Shown: positions 50,320 to 60,713, numbered from the stretch's first letter. The stretch is 64,000 nucleotides of DNA from Paenibacillus sp. FSL H7-0357 (GCF_000758525.1 NZ_CP009241.1:4898001-4962000); one strand, 5' to 3'. Program-made: numbers and translations. The notes: generated by a model from the letters alone, not told the origin.

Positions 50320-50469
50320 AGCAGTTATCCTCCATTTAAATATAGCTTTATATATACATACGCTTCCGTTATTTGGGAAGTTTCGATTACTTGCCTCATA
50401 TAAGTAAATCATAACCAGCTGAAGAGCAAGCCTAAGAGTTCATTTTCCCCGAGAAAATATTAAGTCCAT

Positions 50470-50516
50470 GCAAAAGAGGGTCTCCAGCCATTTCTGGCTT
50501 GGAACCCCTCTTTTGC
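50470..50516 (-). terminator. Long hairpin terminator after the carbohydrate operon
   Basis: GCAAAAGAGGG (50470-50480) pairs with CCCTCTTTTGC (50506-50516), with an inner CCAGCC/GGCT-GG extension. T-rich arm on both strands; probably ends the operon at 50560. Confidence 0.8.
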
Positions 50517-50559
50517 TAAAACTCAAACCCTTTTTTAAAATTTTCCAAGTTCAATCTAT

Positions 50560-52806
50560 CTAGTTGCTGCTCTCCTGCGCTCCCGGCTTCATCCGATGTT
50601 TGCGGTAATCGCCCGGTGTGACACCGACAACCCTTTTGAACACCCGTCCAAAGGTAATGGAGCTGGTATAGCCGAGCTTTTGGGCAATATCCTGTAAATT
50701 ATCACTTGTTGTCGCGAGCAAATATTCCGCCCGCTGCATCCGGAGCTGCGTCAGGAAGTCTACGAATTTCATATTAAATTCTTCCTTGAACAGGTGACTG
50801 GCATATTTGCCCGAGATTTGAAACCGGTCGCTCAGATGCTTAAGAGATAAATCTGGATTCTCAAAATTCTCCTCAATATATATCTTCATTTCGCTGATCA
50901 TCGCCCGGTAGCTTTTGGATTCATTCACAGACACATAAATCCGGTATATTTCAGCGAGCCACTTCAGCATAACGGTGTGAACCTGCGTCAGAGTGGTCTG
51001 TGCCTCAATTTCACTATAATATCCCTGCAGGCTGGGTTCTCCGAAAATTCTGCGTAGGCTGTCCGACAGTTGACCCAGCTCACGGTCCAGCATTTGAATC
51101 AGCGTGTGCAGCAGCATATGGATATCTTCATCCTTGATCTGATCCTCGCTGAACCAGACAAACAGCTCATCCACCCGCCGCCGCCAGTTCTCATCTGCAA
51201 TCCGGAATTCCCGCACGATTTCGCCCAGCATCTGCAAATACTTGTACGATTGCAGCGTCGACCGGTCCGGAAGGCTGTCACTCAGCACGACCATATCTCT
51301 GCCGAGTGACAACTTATGCTGCAGGGCTGTCTCCGCCACCGTGCAGGATTTTGAAATAGCATCCAATCCATCTACAACCGGTCCCACAGCGAACGTCAGC
51401 GACAGCCCCAAGTTATCACTAACCCATCTCAGACATCTTTCTGCCAGTATTCTAAGCATGTTTTTGTCCGCACTCAAATCCTCGCCGCAGCCGATCATCA
51501 GCCCGATCCGGTTGCCGCTCACCCATTCTGCCCAACCCTGCAAGCCTTCATCGCCCGCAAGCTCCTGGAACAGATTCATGAGCGTCAGTTTGAGCATATT
51601 CTGCTCCTTAGCCGGATATTTCTGGCGAAAATCATCGTATTGATTAATTTCAGCGGCAATATAGGCGAATTGCACGGCCCCTACGGCGAAGGGTTTAAAC
51701 CGCTCCAGCTTGTCCTCCAGGAAAGCGACGCGTTCGCCTTCGATTAAATCCAAAAAAAGCTGACGCCGCTGCACCAGCAGGTTCTCATCATGCTGCTTTT
51801 GATAGTCCATCGTTTGATTAATCAGCGTTTCCAGCGCCTGATCAATCAGCACAAGCTCATTCCGTGAAGTGCTGTCGAGACTTTCCTCCCGGAACTGCAG
51901 CGCTTGAATCCGGTTCATCATTGCTTTGATCGGCCGGTAGTTTTTGCGGGTGATATACAGAATATAGAGTGTTCCCAGAACAACGGTCAGAACACCGATG
52001 ATAATCCAGAGGTAAGAAACAACGGACATCCAGGCGAAAAGCTCGCCTGCGCGGATTCCGCTCTCAAAGGTCCAGCCTACATTGTCGGAACGGATTCGGG
52101 TAAGCACACTGCCCTCCGGAATATCATTCTCCCGATGAGCGGCATAGATTAAGTCCCCCTGATCATCCACCACCCGCATGAAGGATACCTGGCCGCCCGT
52201 CATATCATCAATCATACGTTCGATCCGGTACATGCTCAGGTTCACAACAATCATACCTTCCGCCCCGAATGGCAGCGGCAGCTGCCTGGACATACTGATG
52301 ACCTGCACCGTTTGGTCGGAGTTGAAGAGCCGGAGGGGACGGACATCGCTCCAGTTCCGTTCATTGCTGCCCTTCAAAGCCTGATTCAAATAATCACGGT
52401 CTGCAAAAACATCCCTGTCCACCAGACCGTTCAGGGTCAGCACTTTTTCGTCCCATTTACGATAGATATAGATGGAGTCGATCAGTTGGTTGCGGTAAAG
52501 AACTCCCCTCATGTCTTTCACGGAACTGTACAGGCGGGTACGGTCACCTTCGTCGCTCAGCCCGCTCAGAAAATCGCTGTAGCCGTGGTTGGTCTCCATC
52601 TCCTGAAGCACGGATAGCTCCACCTCACTTAAAGCATTCTGCAAGGTGTCCACTACATATCCAGTAGAGATCCGGTTGGCCTTATTGGTTTCGCTGCGTG
52701 AAAGTTCACCTACAATCAGAAAGGAAAGAAAGATCAGGATCGACACGGTCAGCAAAAAGATCGGGAAATAGGAGAACATCATTCTGCTCGACCAGTTCCG
52801 CTTCAT
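50560..52806 (-). CDS. Membrane-bound AraC-family regulator (YesS-like)
   Basis: 748 residues: membrane segment (about 9-32), extracellular Cache-like sensor (about 35-270), second membrane segment (about 270-293), linker, a central degenerate domain, and a C-terminal AraC double helix-turn-helix (LSLKHLSDRFQISGKYASHLFKEEFN and LQDIAQKLGYTSSITFGRVFKRVVGVTPGDYRK). Proteins of this plan sense an extracellular sugar and activate the nearby ABC operon. It is here the last gene of its own operon. Confidence 0.9.
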   Translation of the reverse strand: MKRNWSSRMMFSYFPIFLLTVSILIFLSFLIVGELSRSETNKANRISTGYVVDTLQNALSEVELSVLQEMETNHGYSDFLSGLSDEGDRTRLYSSVKDMRGVLYRNQLIDSIYIYRKWDEKVLTLNGLVDRDVFADRDYLNQALKGSNERNWSDVRPLRLFNSDQTVQVISMSRQLPLPFGAEGMIVVNLSMYRIERMIDDMTGGQVSFMRVVDDQGDLIYAAHRENDIPEGSVLTRIRSDNVGWTFESGIRAGELFAWMSVVSYLWIIIGVLTVVLGTLYILYITRKNYRPIKAMMNRIQALQFREESLDSTSRNELVLIDQALETLINQTMDYQKQHDENLLVQRRQLFLDLIEGERVAFLEDKLERFKPFAVGAVQFAYIAAEINQYDDFRQKYPAKEQNMLKLTLMNLFQELAGDEGLQGWAEWVSGNRIGLMIGCGEDLSADKNMLRILAERCLRWVSDNLGLSLTFAVGPVVDGLDAISKSCTVAETALQHKLSLGRDMVVLSDSLPDRSTLQSYKYLQMLGEIVREFRIADENWRRRVDELFVWFSEDQIKDEDIHMLLHTLIQMLDRELGQLSDSLRRIFGEPSLQGYYSEIEAQTTLTQVHTVMLKWLAEIYRIYVSVNESKSYRAMISEMKIYIEENFENPDLSLKHLSDRFQISGKYASHLFKEEFNMKFVDFLTQLRMQRAEYLLATTSDNLQDIAQKLGYTSSITFGRVFKRVVGVTPGDYRKHRMKPGAQESSN

Positions 52807-52868
52807 ATGTACTCCCCGCCCCTCTTGAATGGAATCCGAGAAATGCCGCCTGATGTCTTACATAAAAC

Positions 52869-54047
52869 TCAAGATGACAATTTCGATTTTCGGTTTATCC
52901 AATATAACATGCCTGCGCCGATAAGTGCACTAACCGTACAAGCCAAATACATCATCTGCGCGCCTCCGGAATAAAACAAATAGCCGTTCAACAGATTCCC
53001 GACGATTCCCCCAAGACCTGAAAATACCATATTGAACACACTTTGACCTGTCGCCTGCATTTTTTTGCCGGAGGCCTGGGCCACATATTCAACAGCCGCA
53101 ACATAGAACAGCCCGAAGGATAAACCGTGCAGTACTTGGATGCCAACCATGACCGCCGGTACAGGGAACAGCCACTGAATGCCCCAGCGCAGCGCGTAGA
53201 AAAATGCAGCCAGCAGCAGGGTGCGTTCATGGCCGATGCTCCTGAGAATTCTGGCCGCGAGCAGCATGGAAGGAATGTTCGTCAACGAGGCGAGCAATAA
53301 CGCAGTGCCGACCAGAGAATAGCTGCCTCCGGCATCTTGAAAGGCCAGGACAAAAAATGAATTATACGCGGTAAGCGTCTGGTTTACAAAAAAGCAGGCC
53401 ACCAGAAACATCAGAAACAGACGGTTCCCCAGCAGCTCCCTGATCCCTTGCGTAAGTGAAATCGCAGAAGCATTCCTTTCGGTACTGCGTGACAATGTCA
53501 GAACCGTAGCCGCCCCCGCAAGACTTAAAGCAAGAAACGGCATCCATAGCTGGGATATCCCGAATCTCGACAGATAGAGTCCGCCGGCATAACCGCCCAG
53601 CGCCGTACCCAGACTGCCCAGGCTGCGGATCGTCCCATAGGAGGTACGGCCTTTTTGTGCTGCGGAAACCGCATAGGAGTCGGCGACCGGGCTTTGTGTA
53701 GACTGAAAGATAATGGACAGGAAATAGGCCATAATAATCACCGCAACATATTTGAATCCGTAGAAAAAGGACAGGCTAGCCGGTACGCATATACTGAGCA
53801 GCAGCACCAGCTTCGTCTGGCGGTACCGGTCAACCAAAAGGCCCCAAACCGGCTGTACGATGATAGAGAGAAGGGTGCCAATTGACATTAGCACACCGAC
53901 AAGATTGGCTCCGATACCCTGGTGTACAAACAGGGTGGTCAAATAAGGATTAAACAGACCGCCAGCCAGTCCGGTCAACAAATATAATAAGCGGAGCTTA
54001 AGCAGTTCCGTTCTGGCTTCCAATGGTATTATCGCCGTATTCTCCAT
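52869..54047 (-). CDS. MFS transporter (sugar-type, MFS_1-like)
   Basis: 392 residues with 12 membrane segments. GLFNPYLTTLFVHQGIGANLVGVLMSIGTLLSIIVQPVWGLLVDRYRQTK is the usual N-terminal stretch of the LacY/nucleoside-permease-like group in Paenibacillus. ATG 54047 has AAGGAAGA seven bases upstream. It lies in the same operon as a sugar ABC importer and a ROK kinase, so it may export or import a sugar. Substrate unknown. Confidence 0.82.
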   Translation of the reverse strand: MENTAIIPLEARTELLKLRLLYLLTGLAGGLFNPYLTTLFVHQGIGANLVGVLMSIGTLLSIIVQPVWGLLVDRYRQTKLVLLLSICVPASLSFFYGFKYVAVIIMAYFLSIIFQSTQSPVADSYAVSAAQKGRTSYGTIRSLGSLGTALGGYAGGLYLSRFGISQLWMPFLALSLAGAATVLTLSRSTERNASAISLTQGIRELLGNRLFLMFLVACFFVNQTLTAYNSFFVLAFQDAGGSYSLVGTALLLASLTNIPSMLLAARILRSIGHERTLLLAAFFYALRWGIQWLFPVPAVMVGIQVLHGLSFGLFYVAAVEYVAQASGKKMQATGQSVFNMVFSGLGGIVGNLLNGYLFYSGGAQMMYLACTVSALIGAGMLYWINRKSKLSS

Positions 54048-54061
54048 GGTGCATTCTTCCT

Positions 54062-55048
54062 TTACCACAAGATATTTGCAGCGGCTGCTACCGCTCCAAC
54101 CGCACCAGCCGTGTTGCCCAGCTTTGCCGCTTCCAGGTCAACCGGATACGGCAGATAGGCATTTACCCGGTTGCGAATTTCATTCATATAATAATCACCG
54201 GAAGCAGCAACACCGCCTCCAAGTACGACAAGCTGCGGATTCAGCAGCACCACAGCGCTGGCAATCCCTGCCGCCAGATGCTCCAGCGGCTTGTCCATGA
54301 TCTCCAGAGCGGCGTAATCCCCCTCCGCCGCTGCTTGCAGCACATGCCGGGTTTCTATCTCCTCCGGCTTGCCCCCGGCAAGCGCCAGAATCCGTGAAGC
54401 AGTCAGGGACGCAGAATCGGCAAAGCGGGCTCTGGCCAGTGCCGTGATGCCGCTGCCTGACGCAACAGCTTCGAGCGGCCCGAAGTCAGCTCCTGAAGCG
54501 GAGCCCCTGCTGCGGGCAAGCCCGACATCAACAACCATATACCCGGCTTCACCCGCTGCATTATCCGCTCCTTTATAGAGCTGGCCATTCAACAGCATCG
54601 CACTTCCGATGCCTGTACCGACCGTCACCATCAGCACATGTTTTTTTCCCGCAGCGGCACCTTTCCAGCATTCGCCAAGCAGTGCCAGATTAACATCGTT
54701 GTCCAGATACAGCCGCCCTTCATAATAACGGCGGATAACCGGCCGGATATCCGCCACCGGCCAGGGCAGAGCCGGAGCCTGGCTCAACCGGCCTTCTGTG
54801 TCACCGATCACCCCCGGGAATCCAATACCGATCCCTTCCAACTGCTTCAGGGTTAGCGAAATCCCTTGCAGCAGATGCTTCAGTTCAACAAACAGCCAGT
54901 CAAAAAAAAGCTCGGGCGAGCCATGGGCAGCTGTGCTTCTGCGCTCCAGCAAGAGAATATCGCCGTTTGCACCCGTAATGCAGAACATAGTCTTCGTACC
55001 GCCAACATCAATCCCCGCCTGATAACCGGTCAATTCCTGTGCTGCCAT
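54062..55048 (-). CDS. ROK-family sugar kinase
   Basis: 328 residues. Phosphate-1 loop IDVGGTKTMFCITG, catalytic Asp in YLDNDVNLALLGE, ATP block VTVGTGIGSAMLLNGQLYKGADNAAGEAGYM and C-terminal VVLGGGVAASGDYY. The Cys-x-Cys-Gly-x-x-Gly-Cys zinc motif of many ROK kinases is absent (GLARSRGSASGADFGPLEA at that place). It probably phosphorylates the hexose released from the imported oligosaccharide. Confidence 0.9.
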   Translation of the reverse strand: MAAQELTGYQAGIDVGGTKTMFCITGANGDILLLERRSTAAHGSPELFFDWLFVELKHLLQGISLTLKQLEGIGIGFPGVIGDTEGRLSQAPALPWPVADIRPVIRRYYEGRLYLDNDVNLALLGECWKGAAAGKKHVLMVTVGTGIGSAMLLNGQLYKGADNAAGEAGYMVVDVGLARSRGSASGADFGPLEAVASGSGITALARARFADSASLTASRILALAGGKPEEIETRHVLQAAAEGDYAALEIMDKPLEHLAAGIASAVVLLNPQLVVLGGGVAASGDYYMNEIRNRVNAYLPYPVDLEAAKLGNTAGAVGAVAAAANILW

Positions 55049-55134
55049 TCACTTCGCCCCCCTTTTCTTATCCATTTAGAAAAAAGATAGACCCCGCCAT
55101 TTGCTTGAGGTCTATCTGCGCAGGCCTTCCTCTA

Positions 55135-56835
55135 TCAAGAAACCGGGTCGATCCCAAGCGTAAAGCTCATGCTCTGTTTCCCTGCTGCCGGATGGTACAC
55201 ATAAACAATCTCCAGAAGCTTCTCCTGCTCATGCCGTATCACGGATGGCTCCGGTGCTTCAGCAGCCACCTTGCAGGACAAACCCGGGAATGTCCAGTGC
55301 TGAGGGGTAATTTGGGCAGCGGATAATCCGGAGCCGCTAATTTCAAATACCACCTCAATCTCAAGCTCCGTTTCCAGCCGGACCTCAACCGCCAGCAGAT
55401 CCTTTTCCACTGCCGCTTCAAAGGTCATCCCACGCAAATGGGAGTTCCAGCTTTTGCCCTTCTCCCTGCGGATTAGACGCAGATAATAAGGGACTCCGTC
55501 CGGAGTTTTCCAGTGAATGGTTGCCGGATGCATCTGCCCGTTCGTATTGCGGCTTCCCGACATCGCGCCGATCATCCGGTTCTGCTCAATCCATGCCGAT
55601 GCAGTACAAAGATTGCGGTTCTCGTCAGGCTTGTCTCTTTCGCAGAGCTCACGGAACTGCTTCTCCACTCTGCGGTCTCCCCCATGCACCATAAACTGCG
55701 ACATCAGCTCCGCAGGGATGTCTGCACCAACCAATGCGATGAGCGGATCATGGCTCGTCTCACAGTTGACCCCGGCTAAATGTTCATATCCTTCTCCCAG
55801 TGCCAGGTACAGAAAGACACCGATAGAGCTGTGGCCTGTCATCTCCATTTCATAGGCACGGGAGAACGGACCGGACAGATTCTCCAGAACCGGATTATAG
55901 AATAACGCAATATTCTCCCAAAGTCCCCGCTCAAGGGTATGGCCTATTGTCTTGAATGTCATTGAACGTCCATAGACTCTCCACATTCCCAGCACTGTAA
56001 GATCCACACCGTAATAGGTAGTTGTATTGAATTCCGCAAAGGACCCGAACTCCTCAAAAGCAGCCAGGAACTCCACCGCTTCCCTGTCGCCATGGGCTAT
56101 CCATGCTGTATTCTCCAAACGGTATCCATAGTAATGAACAATAAATATATGCATCAGCTCAATATTGGAATTCATTGGTATCGCATCAGATAAACGCCTG
56201 TCGATTGAAGTTGAGACCGCTATGCGCATAGATTCATCCATTCGCTGAACCAGTCCGCCAGGCAGTACATTTGCAAATTGATCCAGGATTACTGCAAAAG
56301 TGCTGGCAATAAACTCCCGCCAATTGGGATCATAACTCTTCCACACCGGAGGGATAACGTCATCCACCGAGGCTTGCAGGCACTTTCTAATCGCCCGATC
56401 ATCCAGTCCCGGCAGCGCCTGACCCGCTTCCCGGGAAAGATTCAGGCTAAGCTGCTTTCCGATCTTCTCTGTAGTCTCACTCAGGAAAAAGGCAAAGCCG
56501 GGTGCGAATGTCTTCCACGCATAATTGCCTGCAGGAGGCAGAGCCGCCTGGGGTGAAACGCGGAACGTGCCGTGATAGATCTCATCCGGGCAATTAAACT
56601 GTAAATCCATCACCCGGTCCAGCAAGCTGCAGGCCCGCTGGACATCACCGGTGCCGCTTCTGAGAAGCAGCCCAAGCGCATAGTGGGCACTGCTGCGTGT
56701 ATTATGCTGGTCATTCTGTTCTTCATCTCTGAGCAGCCCCATCCCTTCGTCATAGAGCGAATCCATCAGCGTCATGGACTGAAGCAGCAGGTGGCGCTGT
56801 CTATCCGTAAACCTCTCCATCATTGTCCGCGTCAT
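55135..56835 (-). CDS. Uncharacterised 566-residue protein of the carbohydrate operon
   Basis: No signal peptide. A mostly helical N-terminal two thirds (1-430), with RSSAHYALGLLLRSG, FNTTTYYGVDLTVLGMWRVYG and GHSSIGVFLYLALGEGYEHLAG, is followed by a beta-rich end (about 430-566). This helical-repeat plus beta-sandwich plan recalls alpha/alpha-toroid polysaccharide lyases or glycosidases, but no catalytic motif was recognised. It lies between the ABC permease genes and the ROK kinase gene, where a cytoplasmic enzyme acting on the imported sugar is expected. Confidence 0.7.
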   Translation of the reverse strand: MTRTMMERFTDRQRHLLLQSMTLMDSLYDEGMGLLRDEEQNDQHNTRSSAHYALGLLLRSGTGDVQRACSLLDRVMDLQFNCPDEIYHGTFRVSPQAALPPAGNYAWKTFAPGFAFFLSETTEKIGKQLSLNLSREAGQALPGLDDRAIRKCLQASVDDVIPPVWKSYDPNWREFIASTFAVILDQFANVLPGGLVQRMDESMRIAVSTSIDRRLSDAIPMNSNIELMHIFIVHYYGYRLENTAWIAHGDREAVEFLAAFEEFGSFAEFNTTTYYGVDLTVLGMWRVYGRSMTFKTIGHTLERGLWENIALFYNPVLENLSGPFSRAYEMEMTGHSSIGVFLYLALGEGYEHLAGVNCETSHDPLIALVGADIPAELMSQFMVHGGDRRVEKQFRELCERDKPDENRNLCTASAWIEQNRMIGAMSGSRNTNGQMHPATIHWKTPDGVPYYLRLIRREKGKSWNSHLRGMTFEAAVEKDLLAVEVRLETELEIEVVFEISGSGLSAAQITPQHWTFPGLSCKVAAEAPEPSVIRHEQEKLLEIVYVYHPAAGKQSMSFTLGIDPVS

Positions 56836-56855
56836 TATTCCTCCTCCTTTTCAGC

Positions 56856-57728
56856 TTAGCCCTTGACCGCACCCACCATCATGCCGCTGATAAAAAAGCG
56901 CTGCAGGAACGGGTATACGATCAGAATCGGAACGGTGGAGAAAATAACACTGGCCGCCTTCAAGCTCTCAGGCATCAGTTGGGCCATGCCGAGACCCTCC
57001 TGCTGCATCAGCTCGCTTACCTGATTGTTCTGTATCATCTGATACAGCTTCAATTGCAGCGGATATAAATCAGGTCTGTTGATATACATTAGAGCATCCT
57101 GGAAGCCGTTCCAGCGGCCCACGGCATAGAACAGGCTAAGAGTAGCAAGCGACGGCAGCGACAGTGGAAGGATAATGCGGAACAGGGTGCCCAGGTGAGT
57201 AGTACCATCAATTTCTGCCGCCTCCTCCAAGCTTTTGGGAATGCTGTTCAGGAAGGAGATCAGAATGATCATATAGAAGGGACTGATTAATCCGGGCAGT
57301 ACCAGCGCCCAAATCGTATCGAGGAGATGGAGATTCCGCACCAGGATATAATCCGGAATGATCCCCCCGCTGAAGAACATGGTAATTACAATAATCAGCA
57401 TGAACCATTTTCGTCCTCGCAGATCCTTTTTAGACAAGGAGTACGCAACAGCTATTGTCATGGCCATAGACAGCACTGTAGCCAGAATAGTCAGGATGAT
57501 CGTGAAACCCAGGGAGCGGATCATGGACATATCAGAGAAGACCTTGGTATACGCTTCAACATTAAATTCCTTTGGGAAAAAGGTCACCAGCCCCGACATA
57601 ATCGGGCGGCTAGAGCTTAAAGAAATGGCTACAATATGAATAAAAGGCATCAGGCACAGCAGGATTACAGCAACAATAATCAGGACATTAAGGACATCAA
57701 ATGTCCGGTTGGATGCGCGCTCGCTCAT
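56856..57728 (-). CDS. Carbohydrate ABC transporter permease (LplC/YtcP type)
   Basis: 290 residues, six membrane segments, with the EAA loop LEEAAEIDGTTHLGTLFRIILPLSLPSLATL and the C-terminal FLQRFFISGMMVGAVKG that marks the LplC/YtcP group. Works with the other permease and the binding protein of the operon; the ATPase must be shared and encoded elsewhere, as is usual for this type. Confidence 0.93.
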   Translation of the reverse strand: MSERASNRTFDVLNVLIIVAVILLCLMPFIHIVAISLSSSRPIMSGLVTFFPKEFNVEAYTKVFSDMSMIRSLGFTIILTILATVLSMAMTIAVAYSLSKKDLRGRKWFMLIIVITMFFSGGIIPDYILVRNLHLLDTIWALVLPGLISPFYMIILISFLNSIPKSLEEAAEIDGTTHLGTLFRIILPLSLPSLATLSLFYAVGRWNGFQDALMYINRPDLYPLQLKLYQMIQNNQVSELMQQEGLGMAQLMPESLKAASVIFSTVPILIVYPFLQRFFISGMMVGAVKG

Positions 57729-57767
57729 TCTATTTTCCCCCTTAGTCTCTATTTCGTCCGGCCAGGT

Positions 57768-58670
57768 CTAAAGTATGCTCTCATCCGCCAGTTTCTTGGA
57801 TGTATAGTTTGCACCGAGCAGGAAAACAAGTCCTACCAGTGCCTGGAACAACCCTACAGCTGTAGCCAGCGAAATTTGTCCCGATTCAATACCCACGCGA
57901 TAGACAAAGGTGCTCAGCACCTCGGAGTAATCCCGGACGGCCACATTGCCGACGATAAACGGACGGTCAAAGCCGATAGAGATCATATTTCCCAGGTTGA
58001 TAATGAGCAGTGTGGCAATGGTTGTTTTGATACCCGGCAAGGAGATATGCAGGATTTTCTTGAACCGCCCCGCACCGTCCACCTCGGCAGCTTCAAACAA
58101 TTCCTTGTTGATCCCGGTCAATGCCGCCAGGTACAGGATAGTTCCCCAGCCCGCGCTCTGCCATACGCCGACCAGCAAATAAGTAATCAGCCAGTAATTT
58201 TTGTCCGAGAGGAATGGAATGGCCTCCAGCCCCAGCCCGGTAATCACATTATTAATGAACCCCGATTCGGTGCCGAATACCTGCAGCACAATCCCGCCGA
58301 TAATCACCCACGAAATGAAATGGGGAATATAAAGGATGGTCTGGGCAAGCTTTTTGAACCAGCCAATCCGCAGCTCATAGAGCAAAATGGCCAAAATTAG
58401 CGGAGCCGGAAAAGAGACGATCAGATCCAGCAGATTAAGCAGCAGCGTGTTGCGCAGTGCCTTGAAGAAATCATTGTTATGAAATACTTCACGGAAAATG
58501 TCCAATCCGACCCATTCGCTGCCGCCGATGCCCTGGAAAAAGTTGAATTCTTTAAAGGCAATCTGTACGCCGTACATCGGGCCATATTTAAAAATCAGGA
58601 AGTAAATGACCGGCAGGACAAGCAGAGCGTATAATTGCCAGTTTCTGCGTAGATAAACGGTGTTCTTCAC
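57768..58670 (-). CDS. Carbohydrate ABC transporter permease (LplB type)
   Basis: 300 residues from GTG 58670, eight bases after AGGAGGG. Six membrane segments; begins VKNTVYLRRNWQLYALL; YGPMYGVQIAFKEFN and the EAA loop ELFEAAEVDGAGRFKKILHISLPGI are typical of LplB/YtcP partners. An upstream in-frame GTG at 58679 overlaps the ribosome-binding site. Confidence 0.93.
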   Translation of the reverse strand: MKNTVYLRRNWQLYALLVLPVIYFLIFKYGPMYGVQIAFKEFNFFQGIGGSEWVGLDIFREVFHNNDFFKALRNTLLLNLLDLIVSFPAPLILAILLYELRIGWFKKLAQTILYIPHFISWVIIGGIVLQVFGTESGFINNVITGLGLEAIPFLSDKNYWLITYLLVGVWQSAGWGTILYLAALTGINKELFEAAEVDGAGRFKKILHISLPGIKTTIATLLIINLGNMISIGFDRPFIVGNVAVRDYSEVLSTFVYRVGIESGQISLATAVGLFQALVGLVFLLGANYTSKKLADESIL

Positions 58671-58759
58671 TGCCTTCACCCTCCTTCTCTGTGTACGGCC
58701 GGCAGGTGGAAGAGACTTCTCCCGCCTCTTCCACCAGAGCAAGCCGTCATCTGTGCTTT

Positions 58760-60367
58760 TTATTTAGAAGTCATTTCTTTGTAAGCTGCGGTACGTTCAT
58801 CCTGAATAGCCTGCCCTCCACTGGACATGTAATCTTTAATCATAGAATCATAAGTGCTGTCGAATTGCTCCGGCTTGATCATCGTCAGCTTGACAATGAT
58901 TTCCTGAAACTTGTCGGCCAGTGTTGTTCCATATTTCGCTTCCGCCTCAATGGGATGATCAAAGCGCACCGGCTGAATTTTATCGACATTGGAGATTTCT
59001 ACGGATTTGCGCATGTCTGCCTGGAATTTCTCAGGTGTCTGGGCGATATATGCCGCTTCATTCTTGGCATCGTCACCGGCGAATTTGCCGTTTACAATGA
59101 TCGCGATGTCGCCAAAGTTGTACAGCCGATCCGTCACTTCCTGAGTTGCATCCGCCTTAACCACCGGCACACCGTCAACCAATGTGTAGTTTTCATTCTC
59201 CACACCGAACTGAACATCGAACAGGTTTGTTCCCGAAGCCATCCAGTCCAAATATTTCAGTGCGGCTACAGCATTGCTGCTGGATTTCGGGATCATGACA
59301 TACATAGCGTTAGGGGCATAAGCCGGCTTGGCATGTTTACCTTCAGCATTAGTGAATACATCCACCGGCGTCATCGAAGCACCTGGAACATTACTCTGCA
59401 AATTCTCATAGAAATCATTCCAGGTGAAGTACGGCTCTCCCGCATCTTCCGTATAGAAACCAATCTGGCCGTTCTGCAGATTCTGCCACAGTTGCTTCTT
59501 ATCCTTGTCCAGCCCGAAATCCTTGCTCATCAGGCCTTCATTATATAGTTTATTCATAAATTTCAGCGCATCTTTGAAGCCTGGAAGCAGGGTCGGGTAA
59601 TCGCTGGATCCCAGCTGCTGGGTCAGGGTGTAGCGTTGCTCATCAGTGAGCGGCTCGATGAATGACCAGATCAGCGGCTCAACTTGTGCGGCAGCGAGAC
59701 TCACACCGAATGGAATGACTTTCCCACCGGTTCCACCCGGATCTTTATCCTTGAAGGCTTTCAGAGTAGTGTACAGCTCTTCTGTAGTCTGCGGCACCGG
59801 CAGCCCCAGCTTGTCCAGCCAGTCCTGTCGGATATATCCGGCATACTTGCCAAGTACAAGTCTTCTGCCCGGCAGAGCAAATTGCTGACCCTTATATTGT
59901 CCGTAGGCCAAAGTATCCTCGCCTAGAAACTCTTTGAGGTTGGGTGCATATTGATCGATCAGTTCTGTAAGGTCTGTAAGCCCGCCCTGCTCCGCATATC
60001 GGTTGAACGTTCCCGAATCATAGGTAAAGACAATGTCTGGCACTTCGCTTTTACTGGCCATTAATACATTCAGCTTCTGGATTTCTTCCGAACGGGGGAC
60101 AGGGACAAACTCTACATTAATATTGTTCGGCTTGCCGAACCGCTCTTGCACAAGTCTCGTTAAATAACTGTCTGAGATCGTATAGCCGGAAGGTGTATTC
60201 CCGCGGTCGAACACTTCTACCTTTAATGTAGCAGGCGCTGAGGAAGCCGCACCGGCATTTCCGCTTGTATTGTCCTCCTTGGAAGAACATGCGGATAACA
60301 GCATTGCGGAGGCTAACATAACCCCCATTGCCGGACTTGCCAACTTCTTAGACCATCTTTTTGTCAT
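58760..60367 (-). CDS. Carbohydrate ABC transporter substrate-binding lipoprotein (LplA type)
   Basis: 535 residues. Lipobox LLSAC (Cys27), Ser/Ala linker, then a large bacterial solute-binding fold (PEIVFT-like stretch VPDIVFTYDSGTF, RQDWLDKLGLPVPQTTEELYTTLKAFK, YGTTLADKFQEIIVKL). This length is typical of LplA-type proteins that take up oligosaccharides or uronides. First gene of the operon running to 50560. Confidence 0.93.
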   Translation of the reverse strand: MTKRWSKKLASPAMGVMLASAMLLSACSSKEDNTSGNAGAASSAPATLKVEVFDRGNTPSGYTISDSYLTRLVQERFGKPNNINVEFVPVPRSEEIQKLNVLMASKSEVPDIVFTYDSGTFNRYAEQGGLTDLTELIDQYAPNLKEFLGEDTLAYGQYKGQQFALPGRRLVLGKYAGYIRQDWLDKLGLPVPQTTEELYTTLKAFKDKDPGGTGGKVIPFGVSLAAAQVEPLIWSFIEPLTDEQRYTLTQQLGSSDYPTLLPGFKDALKFMNKLYNEGLMSKDFGLDKDKKQLWQNLQNGQIGFYTEDAGEPYFTWNDFYENLQSNVPGASMTPVDVFTNAEGKHAKPAYAPNAMYVMIPKSSSNAVAALKYLDWMASGTNLFDVQFGVENENYTLVDGVPVVKADATQEVTDRLYNFGDIAIIVNGKFAGDDAKNEAAYIAQTPEKFQADMRKSVEISNVDKIQPVRFDHPIEAEAKYGTTLADKFQEIIVKLTMIKPEQFDSTYDSMIKDYMSSGGQAIQDERTAAYKEMTSK

Positions 60368-60713
60368 TCTCTCATCACCTTTCCCCTTTTGATGTCAGAA
60401 AACATATCTTCTAGTGCTGATCGATAGTTAACAGCGCCTTCGATGTCACCTAGTATTACACGAAATTATAAAATCGTACAATAAACCATTTTCCACTCCA
60501 AATCGTTTGTTTTTTATGTATGAATACCTGACAAATAAACAATTATCGTCTACACAAACTGCTTTCAACTAGCATACCGGAGACTGCAGGTCCGCCAGTC
60601 CGGGTTATTTTGGCCCCGCCGTTTCAGGCTTATACCGGAGTAAGCAATCCTCACACCAGTATAACCACATCCAGTCTGATGTTCATTGGCATAAAATTAC
60701 ATCGCCCTAAAAA
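60368..60713. other. Intergenic region upstream of the carbohydrate operon
   Basis: 346 bases without a supportable gene. A TATAAT box (minus strand, about 60460-60466) and TTGTAC with a possible TAATAC 17 bases on lie within 110 bases of the solute-binding gene and may form its promoter. The rest (60540-60700) shows no clear feature. Confidence 0.4.
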
